Source: Frateuria_A sp035943815
GTDB taxonomy: Bacteria > Pseudomonadota > Gammaproteobacteria > Xanthomonadales > Rhodanobacteraceae
DNA: 64,000 nt
NCBI RefSeq assembly: GCF_035943815.1
Contig: NZ_DASZBU010000010.1
Location: 124,001-188,000, forward strand
Reading direction: 5' to 3'
Part shown: piece after piece, positions 46,271 to 54,730 of the stretch
Layout of the letters: every line of letters starts with the position of its first letter
How positions within the stretch are numbered: position 1 is the first letter of the stretch
The notes under the pieces: model-generated
Told to the model about the DNA's origin: nothing
The model's database searches: none
What the model saw: the letters and a program-made list of their open reading frames with translations, nothing else
Translations under genes and position numbers: made by a program

Positions 46271-47254
46271 ATGCGAGCGATGAACGTTCCGCCCTCCATC
46301 AGGACCATCGGCCTTCTCGCCTACGACGACATGCAGGCGCTCGACCTCGTCGGGCCGCTGGATGTGTTCGGGACGGCCAATTCATTCGGGCGTGGGGTGC
46401 CAACGTATCGGCTCTGCGTCATTGGCCCGAGCACGCGCGTCGTGCGTGCGGAGAACGGCCTGGCGGTGATGCCCGAGTACGCGCTGGAAGATGCGCCTCC
46501 GCTGGACACGTTGCTGATTCCCGGTGGAGCGGGGGCGCGTCACGGCATGAACTGCGACGCGCGATTGCTGACCTGGCTGCACGAGAGAATCCCGCTCACG
46601 CGCCGCGTCGTAGCGGTCTGCACCGGCGTGTATATCCTCGCGGCGACCGGTCTGCTGGAAGGTCGGACGGTGACCACGCACTGGCAGTTCGCGGACGACC
46701 TCGCCCGTCGCCATCCCGACCTGCGGCTGGAGCCGGACCGGTTGTTCCTTCGCGACGGGCATTTCGCGACATCCGGTGGATTGACCGCCGGCATGGATCT
46801 GGCACTGGCGCTGGTGGAGGAGGACCTCGGCGCACCTGCCGCACTCAGCGTGGCACGCCACCTGGTGATGTATGTCAGACGGCCGGGCAACCAGGCGCAG
46901 TTCTCCGTACCGCTGGCCGCACAGGCGCAGGGCAATCTCCGCATGAGTGCGCTGGTGGACTGGCTGATCGCGCACCTCGACGGCCAGCTGAGCATCGAGC
47001 GGATGGCCGAACAGGTCGCAATGAGCACACGCCACTTTCGCCGTGTGTTCGCCGAGACCTTCAGCGTGACCCCGGCGCGTTTCGTGGAGCGTCTGCGATT
47101 GGAGCAGGCCTGCCTGCGCCTGACCGTAAGCCGCGCGTCGGTAGAGCGCGTCGCCGCTGGCGTGGGCTTCAACAGCGCTGACGCGTTCCGTCGCGCCTTC
47201 CGGACGCGCTACGGCGTGACGCCCAACGAGTACCGCGAGCGATTTTCCAGCTGA
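46271..47254 (+). CDS. GlxA-family AraC-type transcriptional regulator
   Basis: A 327-residue regulator with an N-terminal DJ-1/PfpI-like domain (about 10-185; LAYDDMQALDLVGPLDVF, VVAVCTGVYILAATGLLEG with the nucleophile-elbow Cys) and a C-terminal AraC double helix-turn-helix (about 225-325; SIERMAEQVAMSTRHFRRVF, VERVAAGVGFNSADAFRRAF). This architecture matches GlxA/FtrA regulators. ATG 46271 or the one three codons later could be used. It lies after the truncated dehydrogenase in the same direction. Confidence 0.9.
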   Translation: MRAMNVPPSIRTIGLLAYDDMQALDLVGPLDVFGTANSFGRGVPTYRLCVIGPSTRVVRAENGLAVMPEYALEDAPPLDTLLIPGGAGARHGMNCDARLLTWLHERIPLTRRVVAVCTGVYILAATGLLEGRTVTTHWQFADDLARRHPDLRLEPDRLFLRDGHFATSGGLTAGMDLALALVEEDLGAPAALSVARHLVMYVRRPGNQAQFSVPLAAQAQGNLRMSALVDWLIAHLDGQLSIERMAEQVAMSTRHFRRVFAETFSVTPARFVERLRLEQACLRLTVSRASVERVAAGVGFNSADAFRRAFRTRYGVTPNEYRERFSS

Positions 47255-47341
47255 CGTTTGGCCGGAATCGTCGGTACCACGTCCTCTTGGCTGTCCGGCT
47301 CGGCACCAAACTGCTCCCACACTTCATTCGGGAGACCCTGC

Positions 47342-47950
47342 GTGCCGATCCGACCCCGTTACCTGGTGCTTTCCATTGCGCTCGCACCGCCTGTTTTGGC
47401 GTTCGCCAGCGACACCGCCGTCAACCATGCCCACCAACCTGCGTACACCCAGGACGGTGAGCTGGTGCTGCCAGCAGATTACCGCGAGTGGGTGTTTCTG
47501 AGTTCCGGCCTGGGAATGAGCTATAGCGAGAAGGCGCCGGAAGGCGAGCCGATGTTCGACAACACGTTCGTCGATCCGGAAAGCTACCGCGAGTTCGTCC
47601 GGACCGGCACCTGGCCGGACAAGACGCAGATCGTGCTGGAAGTGCGCGGCTCCGCGAGCAGGGGTTCGATCAACCAGCACGGCCACTACCAGAGTGGCGG
47701 CGTGCACGGTGTGGAAGTGCATGTAAAGGACTCCGCGCGCTTCAAGGGCGGGTGGGCCTTCTTCGGCTTCGACGGTGGCTCTTCCGCCAAGAAGATCCCC
47801 GAAGCCGCGTCGTGCTATTCGTGCCACGCCGCGCACGGTGCGGTGGACACGACCTTCGTGCAGTTTTATCCGACGCTGCTGCCGTTCGCCCAACAGCATG
47901 CCACGCTGAGCGCGGCGTTTCTGAAGGAGGAGGAGAAAGCCCTCAAGTAA
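47342..47950 (+). CDS. Cytochrome P460 family protein
   Basis: A 202-residue periplasmic c-type heme protein. The signal peptide is residues 1-22 (LVLSIALAPPVLAFA). The mature part matches P460 proteins: YREWVFLSSGLGMSY, FDNTFVDPESYREFVRTG, WAFFGFDGG and the heme motif CYSCH. Members oxidise hydroxylamine or NO in nitrifiers; in heterotrophs the role is unclear. The start is GTG 47342, with GGAG 8 bases upstream; no in-frame ATG suits. Confidence 0.85.
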   Translation: MPIRPRYLVLSIALAPPVLAFASDTAVNHAHQPAYTQDGELVLPADYREWVFLSSGLGMSYSEKAPEGEPMFDNTFVDPESYREFVRTGTWPDKTQIVLEVRGSASRGSINQHGHYQSGGVHGVEVHVKDSARFKGGWAFFGFDGGSSAKKIPEAASCYSCHAAHGAVDTTFVQFYPTLLPFAQQHATLSAAFLKEEEKALK

Positions 47951-48156
47951 CTGTGCGGAGCCGGTACCGGCGATACCCGACCTTCGGTAGATATCGCCGC
48001 CGGAGGCCCGAAGGGAAGGGCGCTGGCTGCCGTGTTTGGCCCCAGGTCCAAACTCAAGGTCCGACGGTACGGCCTAAGTCGAAACGATCCAGCAGTGCTA
48101 AGAGCACTCTAAGTCCGCAAGGCTATGTTCCCTCGGGGCATCGACAGGTCTATGGC

Positions 48157-48918
48157 ATGCAACGACAGACGGTTTTGAGCAAGGTACCCGAGGTCACCCT
48201 GGGCTTCTGGATCATCAAGATCTTCGCCACGACTTTGGGCGAAACCGGTGGCGACGCGCTATCGATGTCGATGGGCCTGGGCTATCTGGTCAGCACGGGG
48301 ATTTTCGCGGTCATCTTCGGCGCGGCCGTCGCGGCACAGATCCGCGCCAACAGGTTCCATCCCTTCCTGTATTGGCTCACGGTGATCGCCACCACCACGG
48401 TCGGCACCACGATGGCTGACTTTGCCGACCGATCCCTGGGCATCGGCTATGCGGGAGGCGCCACCATCCTGTTGCTGTTGCTGCTCGCTTCGCTGTTCAC
48501 CTGGTACAGGGCGCTCGGTTCGGTAAACGTGGTGACCGTCACCTCCACCAGGAGCGAGATATTCTACTGGGTGACGATCATGTTCTCGCAGACGCTGGGT
48601 ACCGCCCTGGGCGACTGGACGGCCGACAGCATGGGTCTGGGCTATCTAGGGAGCGCTGCGATATTCGGTGCTCTCCTCTTGCTCATCGGAGCGATCTACC
48701 TGTTCACCCGAACCTCCCGCACCGCGTTGTTCTGGGCGGCGTTCGTCCTCACGCGCCCGTTGGGCGCGGTCGTGGGCGACTTGCTGGACAAGCCGGTCAG
48801 CCATGGCGGTTTCGCACTCAGCCGCTACGTCGCCTCGCTCGTATTGCTGGGCCTGATCGTGCTGTGCATTCTGATGTTCCGCCAGCGCCCGGCAGGCATC
48901 GAACAGGCGGAACACTGA
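48157..48918 (+). CDS. Membrane protein with four internal repeats (COG4705-like)
   Basis: A 253-residue inner-membrane protein with about eight membrane segments arranged as four repeats (about residues 18-46, 71-101, 136-165, 191-222). Each repeat shows T-x-G-x3-GD-like cores: TLGETGGDALSMSMGLGY, TTVGTTMADFADRSLGIGY, TLGTALGDWTADSMGLGY, and the more divergent RPLGAVVGDLLDKPVSHGG. I associate it with the uncharacterised COG4705 family. Acidic residues inside hydrophobic repeats suggest ion or small-molecule transport, which is inference. It is convergent with the arsenic operon. Confidence 0.72.
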   Translation: MQRQTVLSKVPEVTLGFWIIKIFATTLGETGGDALSMSMGLGYLVSTGIFAVIFGAAVAAQIRANRFHPFLYWLTVIATTTVGTTMADFADRSLGIGYAGGATILLLLLLASLFTWYRALGSVNVVTVTSTRSEIFYWVTIMFSQTLGTALGDWTADSMGLGYLGSAAIFGALLLLIGAIYLFTRTSRTALFWAAFVLTRPLGAVVGDLLDKPVSHGGFALSRYVASLVLLGLIVLCILMFRQRPAGIEQAEH

Positions 48919-48946
48919 GGGCCCGTTCGGGGGCTTGGGAGGGGCG

Positions 48947-48967
48947 CCGCTCCCGGGCCGGGAGCGG
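48947..48967. terminator. Hairpin between convergent genes
   Basis: CCGCTCCC and GGGAGCGG form a perfect 8-bp stem with loop GGGCC, 29 bases past the stop of the repeat membrane protein and 48 bases past the stop of the arsenite pump on the other strand. There is no T-run; bidirectional termination is likely but not certain. Confidence 0.5.
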
Positions 48968-49014
48968 GTGCATTCTTCACCGCCATCCAAGGCAGACATC
49001 CGCCGCACCTCACC

Positions 49015-50082
49015 TCACCTTTCCTCAAACGCCGGCCGTTCGCCCCCGGAGTACCACGCGCGGCTGGCATTGACGATCGCCACGACCGATAGCATCACCG
49101 GCACCTCGATCAGAACGCCGACCACGGTCGCGAGTGCGGCGCCTGATCGGATGCCGAACAGCCCCACGGCCGTCGCGACGGCCAGCTCGAAGAAGTTGCT
49201 GGCGCCAATCAGGGCCGAAGGGCCGGCAACCTCGTGGGCTACGCCCAGCCGTCGGTTGAGCAGGTAGGCCAGGCCCGCATTGAAATAGACCTGGATCAGG
49301 ATCGGCACGGCCAAGGTGGCAATGACCAGCGGCTGCCCGATGATCTGCCGCCCCTGGAAACCGAACAGGAGGACGAGCATCGCGAGCAGTGCGACGAGCG
49401 AGAGGGGCGAGAGCCTGGCCAACACCGCATCCAGCCGCGATCTACCGCCATGGGCGAGAAACCAGCGGCGCAGGACGACCGCGACAGCCACTGGCACCAG
49501 GATGTACAGGCACACCGAGAGCGCCAGCGTGGCCCAGGGCACGGTGATCGACGACAAACCCAGCAGCAACGCGACCAGCGGGGCGAAGGCGACCACCATG
49601 ATGGCGTCGTTGAGCGCGACCTGGCTGAGGGTGAAGTTGGCGTTGCCCCGGCAGAGGTGGCTCCAGACGAAGACCATCGCCGTGCAGGGCGCGCCGGCCA
49701 GCAGGATCAATCCGGCCATGTAGGAACCGACCTGCTCGGCCGGAAGCCACCCGACGAATACGTGCTTGAGGAAGATCCATCCGAGCAGCGCCATCGAGAA
49801 CGGCTTGATCGCCCAGTTGATGAACAGGGTCACGCCGATGCCGCGCCAGTGCTGGCCGATCTGGCGCATGGAGCCGAAGTCGACCTTGAGCAGCATGGGG
49901 ATGATCATCACCCAGATCAGCAGCGCGACCGGCAAGTTGATCCTCGCCACTTCCATGGCACCCAGCCGGGTGAAGGCAGCCGGGAAGGCATGTCCCAATG
50001 CCGTACCGGCGATCATGCACAGAACCACCCACGCGGTGAGGTAGCGCTCGAACAGGCCCATGCGGGGTGCGGCGTCAGCCAT
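49015..50082 (-). CDS. arsB: ACR3-family arsenite efflux transporter
   Basis: A 355-residue inner-membrane pump with ten membrane segments, specific for As(III) and sometimes Sb(III). The family Cys in LLAGAPCTAMVFVWS and Glu in GASNFFELAVATAVGLFG are present, as are the early blocks VALLIWVMIIPMLLKVDFG. ACR3 is unrelated to the classical ArsB though often given that symbol. The start overlaps the arsN2-arsC gene by 8 bases. It is the last gene of the ars operon. Confidence 0.95.
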   Translation of the reverse strand: MADAAPRMGLFERYLTAWVVLCMIAGTALGHAFPAAFTRLGAMEVARINLPVALLIWVMIIPMLLKVDFGSMRQIGQHWRGIGVTLFINWAIKPFSMALLGWIFLKHVFVGWLPAEQVGSYMAGLILLAGAPCTAMVFVWSHLCRGNANFTLSQVALNDAIMVVAFAPLVALLLGLSSITVPWATLALSVCLYILVPVAVAVVLRRWFLAHGGRSRLDAVLARLSPLSLVALLAMLVLLFGFQGRQIIGQPLVIATLAVPILIQVYFNAGLAYLLNRRLGVAHEVAGPSALIGASNFFELAVATAVGLFGIRSGAALATVVGVLIEVPVMLSVVAIVNASRAWYSGGERPAFEER

Positions 50083-51034
50083 GGGCGGCCACCCCGTCTT
50101 CGGGTTGCAGGTATCCGATCCGATCCAGCGCCTGCTTGAGCGGGATGCGGTCGTCCCACATCTCCGCCGGCAGAGCCAGGAGCGCCCGCAATCGCGCCTT
50201 GATCGTTCGATGGGCCTGGCGGAAGGCCTCGCGCTTGTCCTCCTCGGAGCCATCCACTGCCGCCGGATCGGGCAGGCCCCAGTGGGTACGCACGAAGTCG
50301 CCGAGCACGACTGGGCAAACTTCAGCCGCTGCCGAGTCACAGACGGTCACGACCAAGTCCATAGGCGCTTTACCGTCTGCAGCGAACTCATCCCAGGACT
50401 TGCTGTGCAGGGCTGCGGTCGCAATGCCCTCGGCGGCCAGCTGATCCAGGGCGTAGGGGTTGATCTTGCCGGTGGGCTGGCTCCCGGCGCTGAACACCTC
50501 GAAGCGTTGGCCGGCCCAGGCACGCAGCGTGGCTTCGGCCAGAACGCTGCGCGCCGAATTGCCCGTGCACAGGAACAGGACGCGCTTCCTCACGTCGTGG
50601 CTGTCCAGCGCTTTCGTCATGCAGGCGGCCGATGCCAGGCAGATCGAGCGGAATTCGGCGCTATCGCGCACGGCGGCGGGCACCGACTCTCTGGCCGTCA
50701 GGGCATAACCGCGGCGGGCAAAGAAGGGTGCTGCTGCCGTTAGAGTGAGCAGCACCAGCTGGTGCAAACCCCGCTCGCGGGCGAGGGACTCCGCGCCGTG
50801 CACCAGGGCGCCGCCGAGGCCTGAGCCACACTGATCTCGAGCGACGGCCAACGAGCGGAGCAGCCCGGTGTCGCCAAAACAATCGAGCCCTACCACGCCA
50901 AGCACATGCTCGCCCTCGACCGCGACGATGAACTCGACGGCGGCGGTGGCCAGGTCGTCGACGGGGAGTTGGTTATCGGACAGCAGCGTCCGGATTTGCC
51001 GATGCTCCGATGGCAACGCGGGGCGCAGGTTCAT
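50075..51034 (-). CDS. ArsN2-like acetyltransferase fused to arsenate reductase ArsC
   Basis: A 319-residue two-domain fusion. Residues 1-145 are a GNAT domain of the ArsN2 type (LVHGAESLARERGLHQLVLL with the acetyl-CoA loop before it, then FFARRGYALTARESVPAAVR). Residues 150-319 are a low-molecular-weight-phosphatase-like ArsC with P-loop CTGNSARS (C156-S163) and the second pair CDSAAAEVCP, the cysteine relay of thioredoxin-coupled arsenate reductases. The fusion would couple arsenate reduction with an arsenic-linked acetyltransferase. It is joined to arsI by a 1-base TGATG overlap and to the pump by 8 bases. Confidence 0.88.
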   Translation of the reverse strand: MNLRPALPSEHRQIRTLLSDNQLPVDDLATAAVEFIVAVEGEHVLGVVGLDCFGDTGLLRSLAVARDQCGSGLGGALVHGAESLARERGLHQLVLLTLTAAAPFFARRGYALTARESVPAAVRDSAEFRSICLASAACMTKALDSHDVRKRVLFLCTGNSARSVLAEATLRAWAGQRFEVFSAGSQPTGKINPYALDQLAAEGIATAALHSKSWDEFAADGKAPMDLVVTVCDSAAAEVCPVVLGDFVRTHWGLPDPAAVDGSEEDKREAFRQAHRTIKARLRALLALPAEMWDDRIPLKQALDRIGYLQPEDGVAAHG

Positions 51035-51522
51035 CAGCAGCAAACCGATTCGGGAGCACAGCAGGCGCTGCCTTTCTGCACCCTCGGGTTTACTTGCCGT
51101 ACGTCGGGCGTGCATGCGGCCCCGTCGCTCGCGCACGCATGGTCGCCCGCGTAGTAGGTCGTGGCGTCGCCGAAGGTATGGAAGGTTTCCCAGCGAGTGC
51201 CTTGCGGGTCTTCGGTCCAGTATTTGTCGGACCTGGCATAGCAGCAGACGGTGGCCTCTTCGGGCACCACGGAGCCGCCGGCGGCGTCCAGGCGTCGCCC
51301 CAGATCACCCAGCGCACCGGCATCGGCCGCCTGTATGCCCAAGTGATCGACGCCGGGCGCGCGGCCTGTATTGGAGATCGCGAAGTTCACGCGGGGGTCG
51401 TCAAGCATCCACTTGGCGTAGTCCGCTTTCTGGACAGTCGGCGGCGCGGCGAACAGGTGGGTGTAAAAGCGGATGCTGGCTTCGAGGTCGGCCACATTCA
51501 GATGCACGTGGAAGCGGTTCAT
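51034..51522 (-). CDS. arsI: ArsI/CadI-type C-As lyase
   Basis: A 162-residue vicinal-oxygen-chelate dioxygenase that cleaves the C-As bond of trivalent organoarsenicals such as methylarsenite. Metal ligands fit H5, H60 (GVDHLGI) and E112 (RWETF), and the substrate-binding vicinal cysteines are C93-C94 in ATVCCYARSDKYW. The C-terminus is Cys-rich and ends ESVCC. It overlaps arsR by 4 bases (ATGA), so it is the second gene of the operon. An organoarsenical detoxification role follows from the conserved CC pair. Confidence 0.92.
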   Translation of the reverse strand: MNRFHVHLNVADLEASIRFYTHLFAAPPTVQKADYAKWMLDDPRVNFAISNTGRAPGVDHLGIQAADAGALGDLGRRLDAAGGSVVPEEATVCCYARSDKYWTEDPQGTRWETFHTFGDATTYYAGDHACASDGAACTPDVRQVNPRVQKGSACCAPESVCC

Positions 51523-51857
51523 CGGGACGTCTTCCTTTGGGGGGTACAGGGCTGATTCGGCGCGCAGCTGGCGACTCCGTTGCAGCAGTTCTCGGTGAGG
51601 TACTCGATCAGGCCATTCATCTGCGGGTAGCTGGCGCGCACGCGGATCACCCTGCCTTCGCGCTGGTCATGGACCAAAGCCGCGGCGCGAAGGATGTTCA
51701 GATGTGCGGTCAATGTGGCGGCGGGGATATCGAGACGCTCGCGAAGCTCGCCCACGGGCAGGCCCTCGGGGCCCGCCTGTACGAGGATGCGAAAGGCGGC
51801 CAAGCGAGAATCATGACTAAGCGCGGTAAGCGACTTAAGGGCAGTCTCTGTTTCCAT
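51519..51857 (-). CDS. arsR: ArsR-family arsenic-responsive repressor
   Basis: A 112-residue winged-helix repressor. The DNA-binding helices run around LPVGELRERLDIPAATLTAHLNIL, the wing is HDQREGRVIRVRA, and the C-terminal ENCCNG and CAPNQPC cysteines are a likely As(III) site of the type with Cys near the end. It is the first gene of arsR-arsI-arsN2C-ACR3. Its ATG lies inside the operator palindrome and six bases after a good -10 box, so the mRNA may be leaderless. Confidence 0.92.
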   Translation of the reverse strand: METETALKSLTALSHDSRLAAFRILVQAGPEGLPVGELRERLDIPAATLTAHLNILRAAALVHDQREGRVIRVRASYPQMNGLIEYLTENCCNGVASCAPNQPCTPQRKTSR

Positions 51858-51891
51858 ATTTCCATAATACTGGAAATATCGGACTGGCCAA
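51856..51891 (-). promoter_or_regulatory. ars promoter and ArsR operator
   Basis: A perfect 9-bp inverted repeat ATATTTCCA-N6-TGGAAATAT (51856-51879) covers the -10 box TATTAT (51864-51869, minus strand) and the start codon. TTGGCC at 51886-51891, 16 bases further upstream, serves as -35. Binding of ArsR here would block polymerase directly. Confidence 0.72.
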
Positions 51892-52074
51892 CTGCCGAGT
51901 CGGCCGTGGCGCTGATCATCTGAGAAAAGAGTGGTTCGCTTGACGCCGCAGTTGGCTCCCTTTCATCAGGGCAGCTTGCGGCGACGTGCAACTGGACGGG
52001 AAAAGCGCCGACCCGTAAGACCTAGCGGTAGGCCGCTTCCAACCCGTAGCCGACTTCTCCCGGACGGGGCGTCG

Positions 52075-53070
52075 CTACGGGCGATAGAGCAGTCCTAGAG
52101 ACCAGAGGCGGCGTGGCTCCAGTTGCAGGCCAATGACGTGCTGCCACACGGGGAACTGCACGAAGGCGAATGCATCCAGGCGACGCGAGAGCTTCATGCT
52201 GATGCCCGGACTCAGGTAAGCGAACGTCGCGCCACTGTTTTTGCGGTCGGCCAGTGCTCCGCTTTCCCGTTGTTCGCTATGAAGGTTGAGCTGCATCTGC
52301 GGCGTCACGCGACCCATGCCCAGATAGCGCACGCCGAAGTTCACGTTGATCGAGTTGCCGGGCCGAAAGTGGTCGCGTGCATCGAGTGCAATCTGCGCCA
52401 TGGCCTGCCCGAAGTAGCTGACTTGCGCGCTCAGGTAGCCGAATTTGTAGACACCCAGCAGCGCGTCGGTCGTGCCGGTTCCCAACTGCAGGCCGCGATC
52501 CAGCAGCGCGCCGGTCTGGGGGCCTTCGATGAAGGTCTGCTTGAAGCTTCCGGTGGGCAACTTGATACCGAACTGCAGGCCCAAGCCCGCATCGGGGCTC
52601 AGTCCCTGGTAGCGAGCGACCACCCGCAGGTCGCCGATGCCCCGCGTATCGGAGGTGGAAAGCGCGGTGTCGCCCTCGGCCGTAGTCTGGTGGTAGCGAT
52701 CCATGTAGGGCAGCTGCACGCTGAGCCCCCAGTAGCGCGAGAAGTTGTAGTCCGCACCAAGCAGCGTGTTCCGGTTGATCGTGACGCGCTGCACCTCCTG
52801 CTCGGTCGGATAAGTGAAGGCATCCCGGGGGGCCGCATCGCTTCCGCTTCGCAGCTGCGACTGGTTGAAGTAGTCCTGGCGGATGCTCAGGTGCAACCCT
52901 GACGTGGTCGCGTAGCCCTGGCTGGACCAGTCGGAGTTGAGCGAACAGCCGCACGTGGAGCAGGCGCTTGCGATGCCCGGGACAAGCGCGAGCATCGATG
53001 CCAATGAAACGGCCATGCGTCGGCGAGCAGCGGTGCCGCGAGGCGAGGGAGAAGCGATGAAAGTGTTCAA
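52075..53070 (-). CDS. Outer-membrane beta-barrel protein (transporter-like)
   Basis: A 331-residue exported protein. A signal with leader Arg residues ends near GIASA-C, and the mature N-terminus is Cys-rich: CSTCGCSLNSDWSSQGY. The remainder alternates like a barrel (LHLSIRQDYFNQSQL, FGIKLPTGSFKQTF, INVNFGVRYLG) and ends LWSLGLLYRP. I recall similar proteins in Xanthomonads, annotated as transporters of unknown substrate; the N-terminal Cys cluster suggests metal binding or lipidation. It shares an orientation with the DUF2946 gene upstream. Confidence 0.72.
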   Translation of the reverse strand: MNTFIASPSPRGTAARRRMAVSLASMLALVPGIASACSTCGCSLNSDWSSQGYATTSGLHLSIRQDYFNQSQLRSGSDAAPRDAFTYPTEQEVQRVTINRNTLLGADYNFSRYWGLSVQLPYMDRYHQTTAEGDTALSTSDTRGIGDLRVVARYQGLSPDAGLGLQFGIKLPTGSFKQTFIEGPQTGALLDRGLQLGTGTTDALLGVYKFGYLSAQVSYFGQAMAQIALDARDHFRPGNSINVNFGVRYLGMGRVTPQMQLNLHSEQRESGALADRKNSGATFAYLSPGISMKLSRRLDAFAFVQFPVWQHVIGLQLEPRRLWSLGLLYRP

Positions 53071-53256
53071 GGGATGGCCCCATTGGAAGATGAGATCGGA
53101 GCGTCGCGACGGTCATGTCGGTTAGACAGACCGGACGCGTGCCCGTTGCGGCATGACTGGAATGCCTGCCCACTCCGGCGTCCGTTCTCGCCATGGGCGT
53201 GGCGTTACCGAGGGCTGGCAACCCGGCCCGACGCGACCTGCTGCCGCGTCGTTGGC

Positions 53257-53634
53257 TCAGGCGTTGGTCGACTCGGGCGGCCCGCGGGGTGTTGGGGCAA
53301 GCGGGGAATGGCGCCCAATGTGCGATTCGTTCGGGACGCTGGCGGGCAGGTTGGTGCTGTGGGGAAGCAGCGCTGGGACCCAGGCCGCGGTGCCAAGAGC
53401 TGGGCTGTGCCCGAGAAGCGTGCAATAGCCACACTTGTCGGGAGCGGGGAGGTGCGGGTGTGGCGTGGGTTGCCCGGTAGCGTGTTCCGTGAGCCCGGAG
53501 CACGCCATGCCCGACATGGCGGCGCCGCTTAGAGAGGGCAATACGCGGGAAATGACCGGCGAGAAAAGTGTCAGCCAGACGGCGGTGAAGGCCAGCCAGG
53601 CAACCACGCGGCGATGTGCACCCGAACGTCCCAA
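53257..53634 (-). CDS. DUF2946 family membrane protein, TTG start
   Basis: A 125-residue protein. A membrane segment (VVAWLAFTAVWLTLFSPVIS) leads to the DUF2946 core with MACSG, HPHLPAPDKCGYCTLLGHSP, whose Cys-x2-Cys is the family mark. DUF2946 proteins often lie by copper-related outer-membrane genes, which fits the neighbour. I chose a TTG start at 53632-53634 because GGAGG stands 6 bases upstream; an upstream extension of 49 codons looks non-coding. Confidence 0.65.
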   Translation of the reverse strand: MGRSGAHRRVVAWLAFTAVWLTLFSPVISRVLPSLSGAAMSGMACSGLTEHATGQPTPHPHLPAPDKCGYCTLLGHSPALGTAAWVPALLPHSTNLPASVPNESHIGRHSPLAPTPRGPPESTNA

Positions 53635-53944
53635 CTCGCGCCTCCAAGCCGGGAGGCCGGCTCTTGGGCTCAAATCATCGTAGCAAACCCCGTCCAAGGC
53701 ACGTGACAAAGTGCCGCGCGGGTGAAGCCCTATCGAAAGCCCTGTCACCCGATCGTTCAGACCCGCCACCGCAACGCTCAATCTGGCGTGGCAGCAAGAT
53801 CTGCCGAGCGAATCGTCCGAACGTACGTGACGCGCGTTCTGTCACGAATGTCTGTGAATCCACGACCCCAGGCGGACATCGCCCACTTTGGGTGCGCACA
53901 TCCGATCAACCTGCGCACTGCCGATCAACCGCGGAAGTGATGTT
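53635..53944. other. Intergenic stretch without a gene
   Basis: About 310 bases. It contains the DUF2946 ribosome site and a short hairpin (GGCAC/GTGCC, 53698-53715). A chance frame near 53870 reads RPQADIAHFGC, echoing the translated dispersed repeats at 42.5 and 46.2 kb, but the inverted repeat itself is not intact here. Confidence 0.5.
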
Positions 53945-54730
53945 TCAGATCAGGCCGAGTTCGCCCGCTGTGCGGTACAGCATGTAGACCGCGACGACGA
54001 CGATCAGTCCGGCGAGCACCATGTTTAGCGCCCCCTTGCGGTCGGCCAGGCGTGTCGCGAGTCGCGTGCCGAACAGGCTGCCGATCGCGCCGCCTCCGAT
54101 GAACACCGCGGCCAGCTCCCAGCTGATCAGCCCGCTCGTCGCGTAGCTCAGGGCCGTCGTCAACCCGAACGCGGTGACCGCGACGAGCGACGAACCGACC
54201 GCAAACAAGATCGGCATGCCGGTCGACGCGATGAGCCCGGGCACCACGAGAAAACCGCCGCCGATGCCGAAGAAGCCCGAGAGCAGGCCAGTGGCCGCTC
54301 CTGAGCCCAGCAGCTTGGGCGCGTTGCCGCGATTGAGCACGACCGCGGGATCGCCTTCGCGGCCGCGGGAGCGGAACATCAGGCCGGCGACGATGAGCAT
54401 CAGCAGCGCGAACAGCGCCAGCAGCTTCTGCCCGTCCATCGCCTTGCCGAGCATGGCGCCGAACCAGGCGCCTACGACGCCAGCCGTGGCGAAGGTGGCG
54501 GCGCAGCGCCACTTCACGTTGCGCTTGCGGGCATGCGTCGCGAGGCCGATGAGGGCGTTGGCGGCGACCGCGAACGCGCTGGTGCCGATCGCGATGTGCG
54601 GGTCGTGCACACCGACCAGATACACCATCAGCGGAACGGCGAGGATCGAGCCGCCACCGCCCACCAGCCCGAGCGTGAAACCGACCGCGCCGCCCGCCAG
54701 CGCACCTAGCAGTATCTGCAACAGGGTCAT
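53945..54730 (-). CDS. Sulfite exporter TauE/SafE family protein
   Basis: A 261-residue inner-membrane protein with about eight membrane segments. TauE family marks are LGLVGGGGSILAVPLMVYL in the first half and the repeat FFGIGGGFLVVPGLI in the second. Such proteins export sulfite or sulfoacetate-like anions. The ATG overlaps the BigR-like gene stop by 4 bases (ATGA). Together with the divergent persulfide dioxygenase it likely exports the sulfite produced. Confidence 0.9.
   Translation of the reverse strand: MTLLQILLGALAGGAVGFTLGLVGGGGSILAVPLMVYLVGVHDPHIAIGTSAFAVAANALIGLATHARKRNVKWRCAATFATAGVVGAWFGAMLGKAMDGQKLLALFALLMLIVAGLMFRSRGREGDPAVVLNRGNAPKLLGSGAATGLLSGFFGIGGGFLVVPGLIASTGMPILFAVGSSLVAVTAFGLTTALSYATSGLISWELAAVFIGGGAIGSLFGTRLATRLADRKGALNMVLAGLIVVVAVYMLYRTAGELGLI

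Noticed and set aside
53866..53912. Possible third copy of the dispersed repeat
   Set aside because: Only GCGGACAT and a similar peptide echo remain; the inverted repeat is not present.
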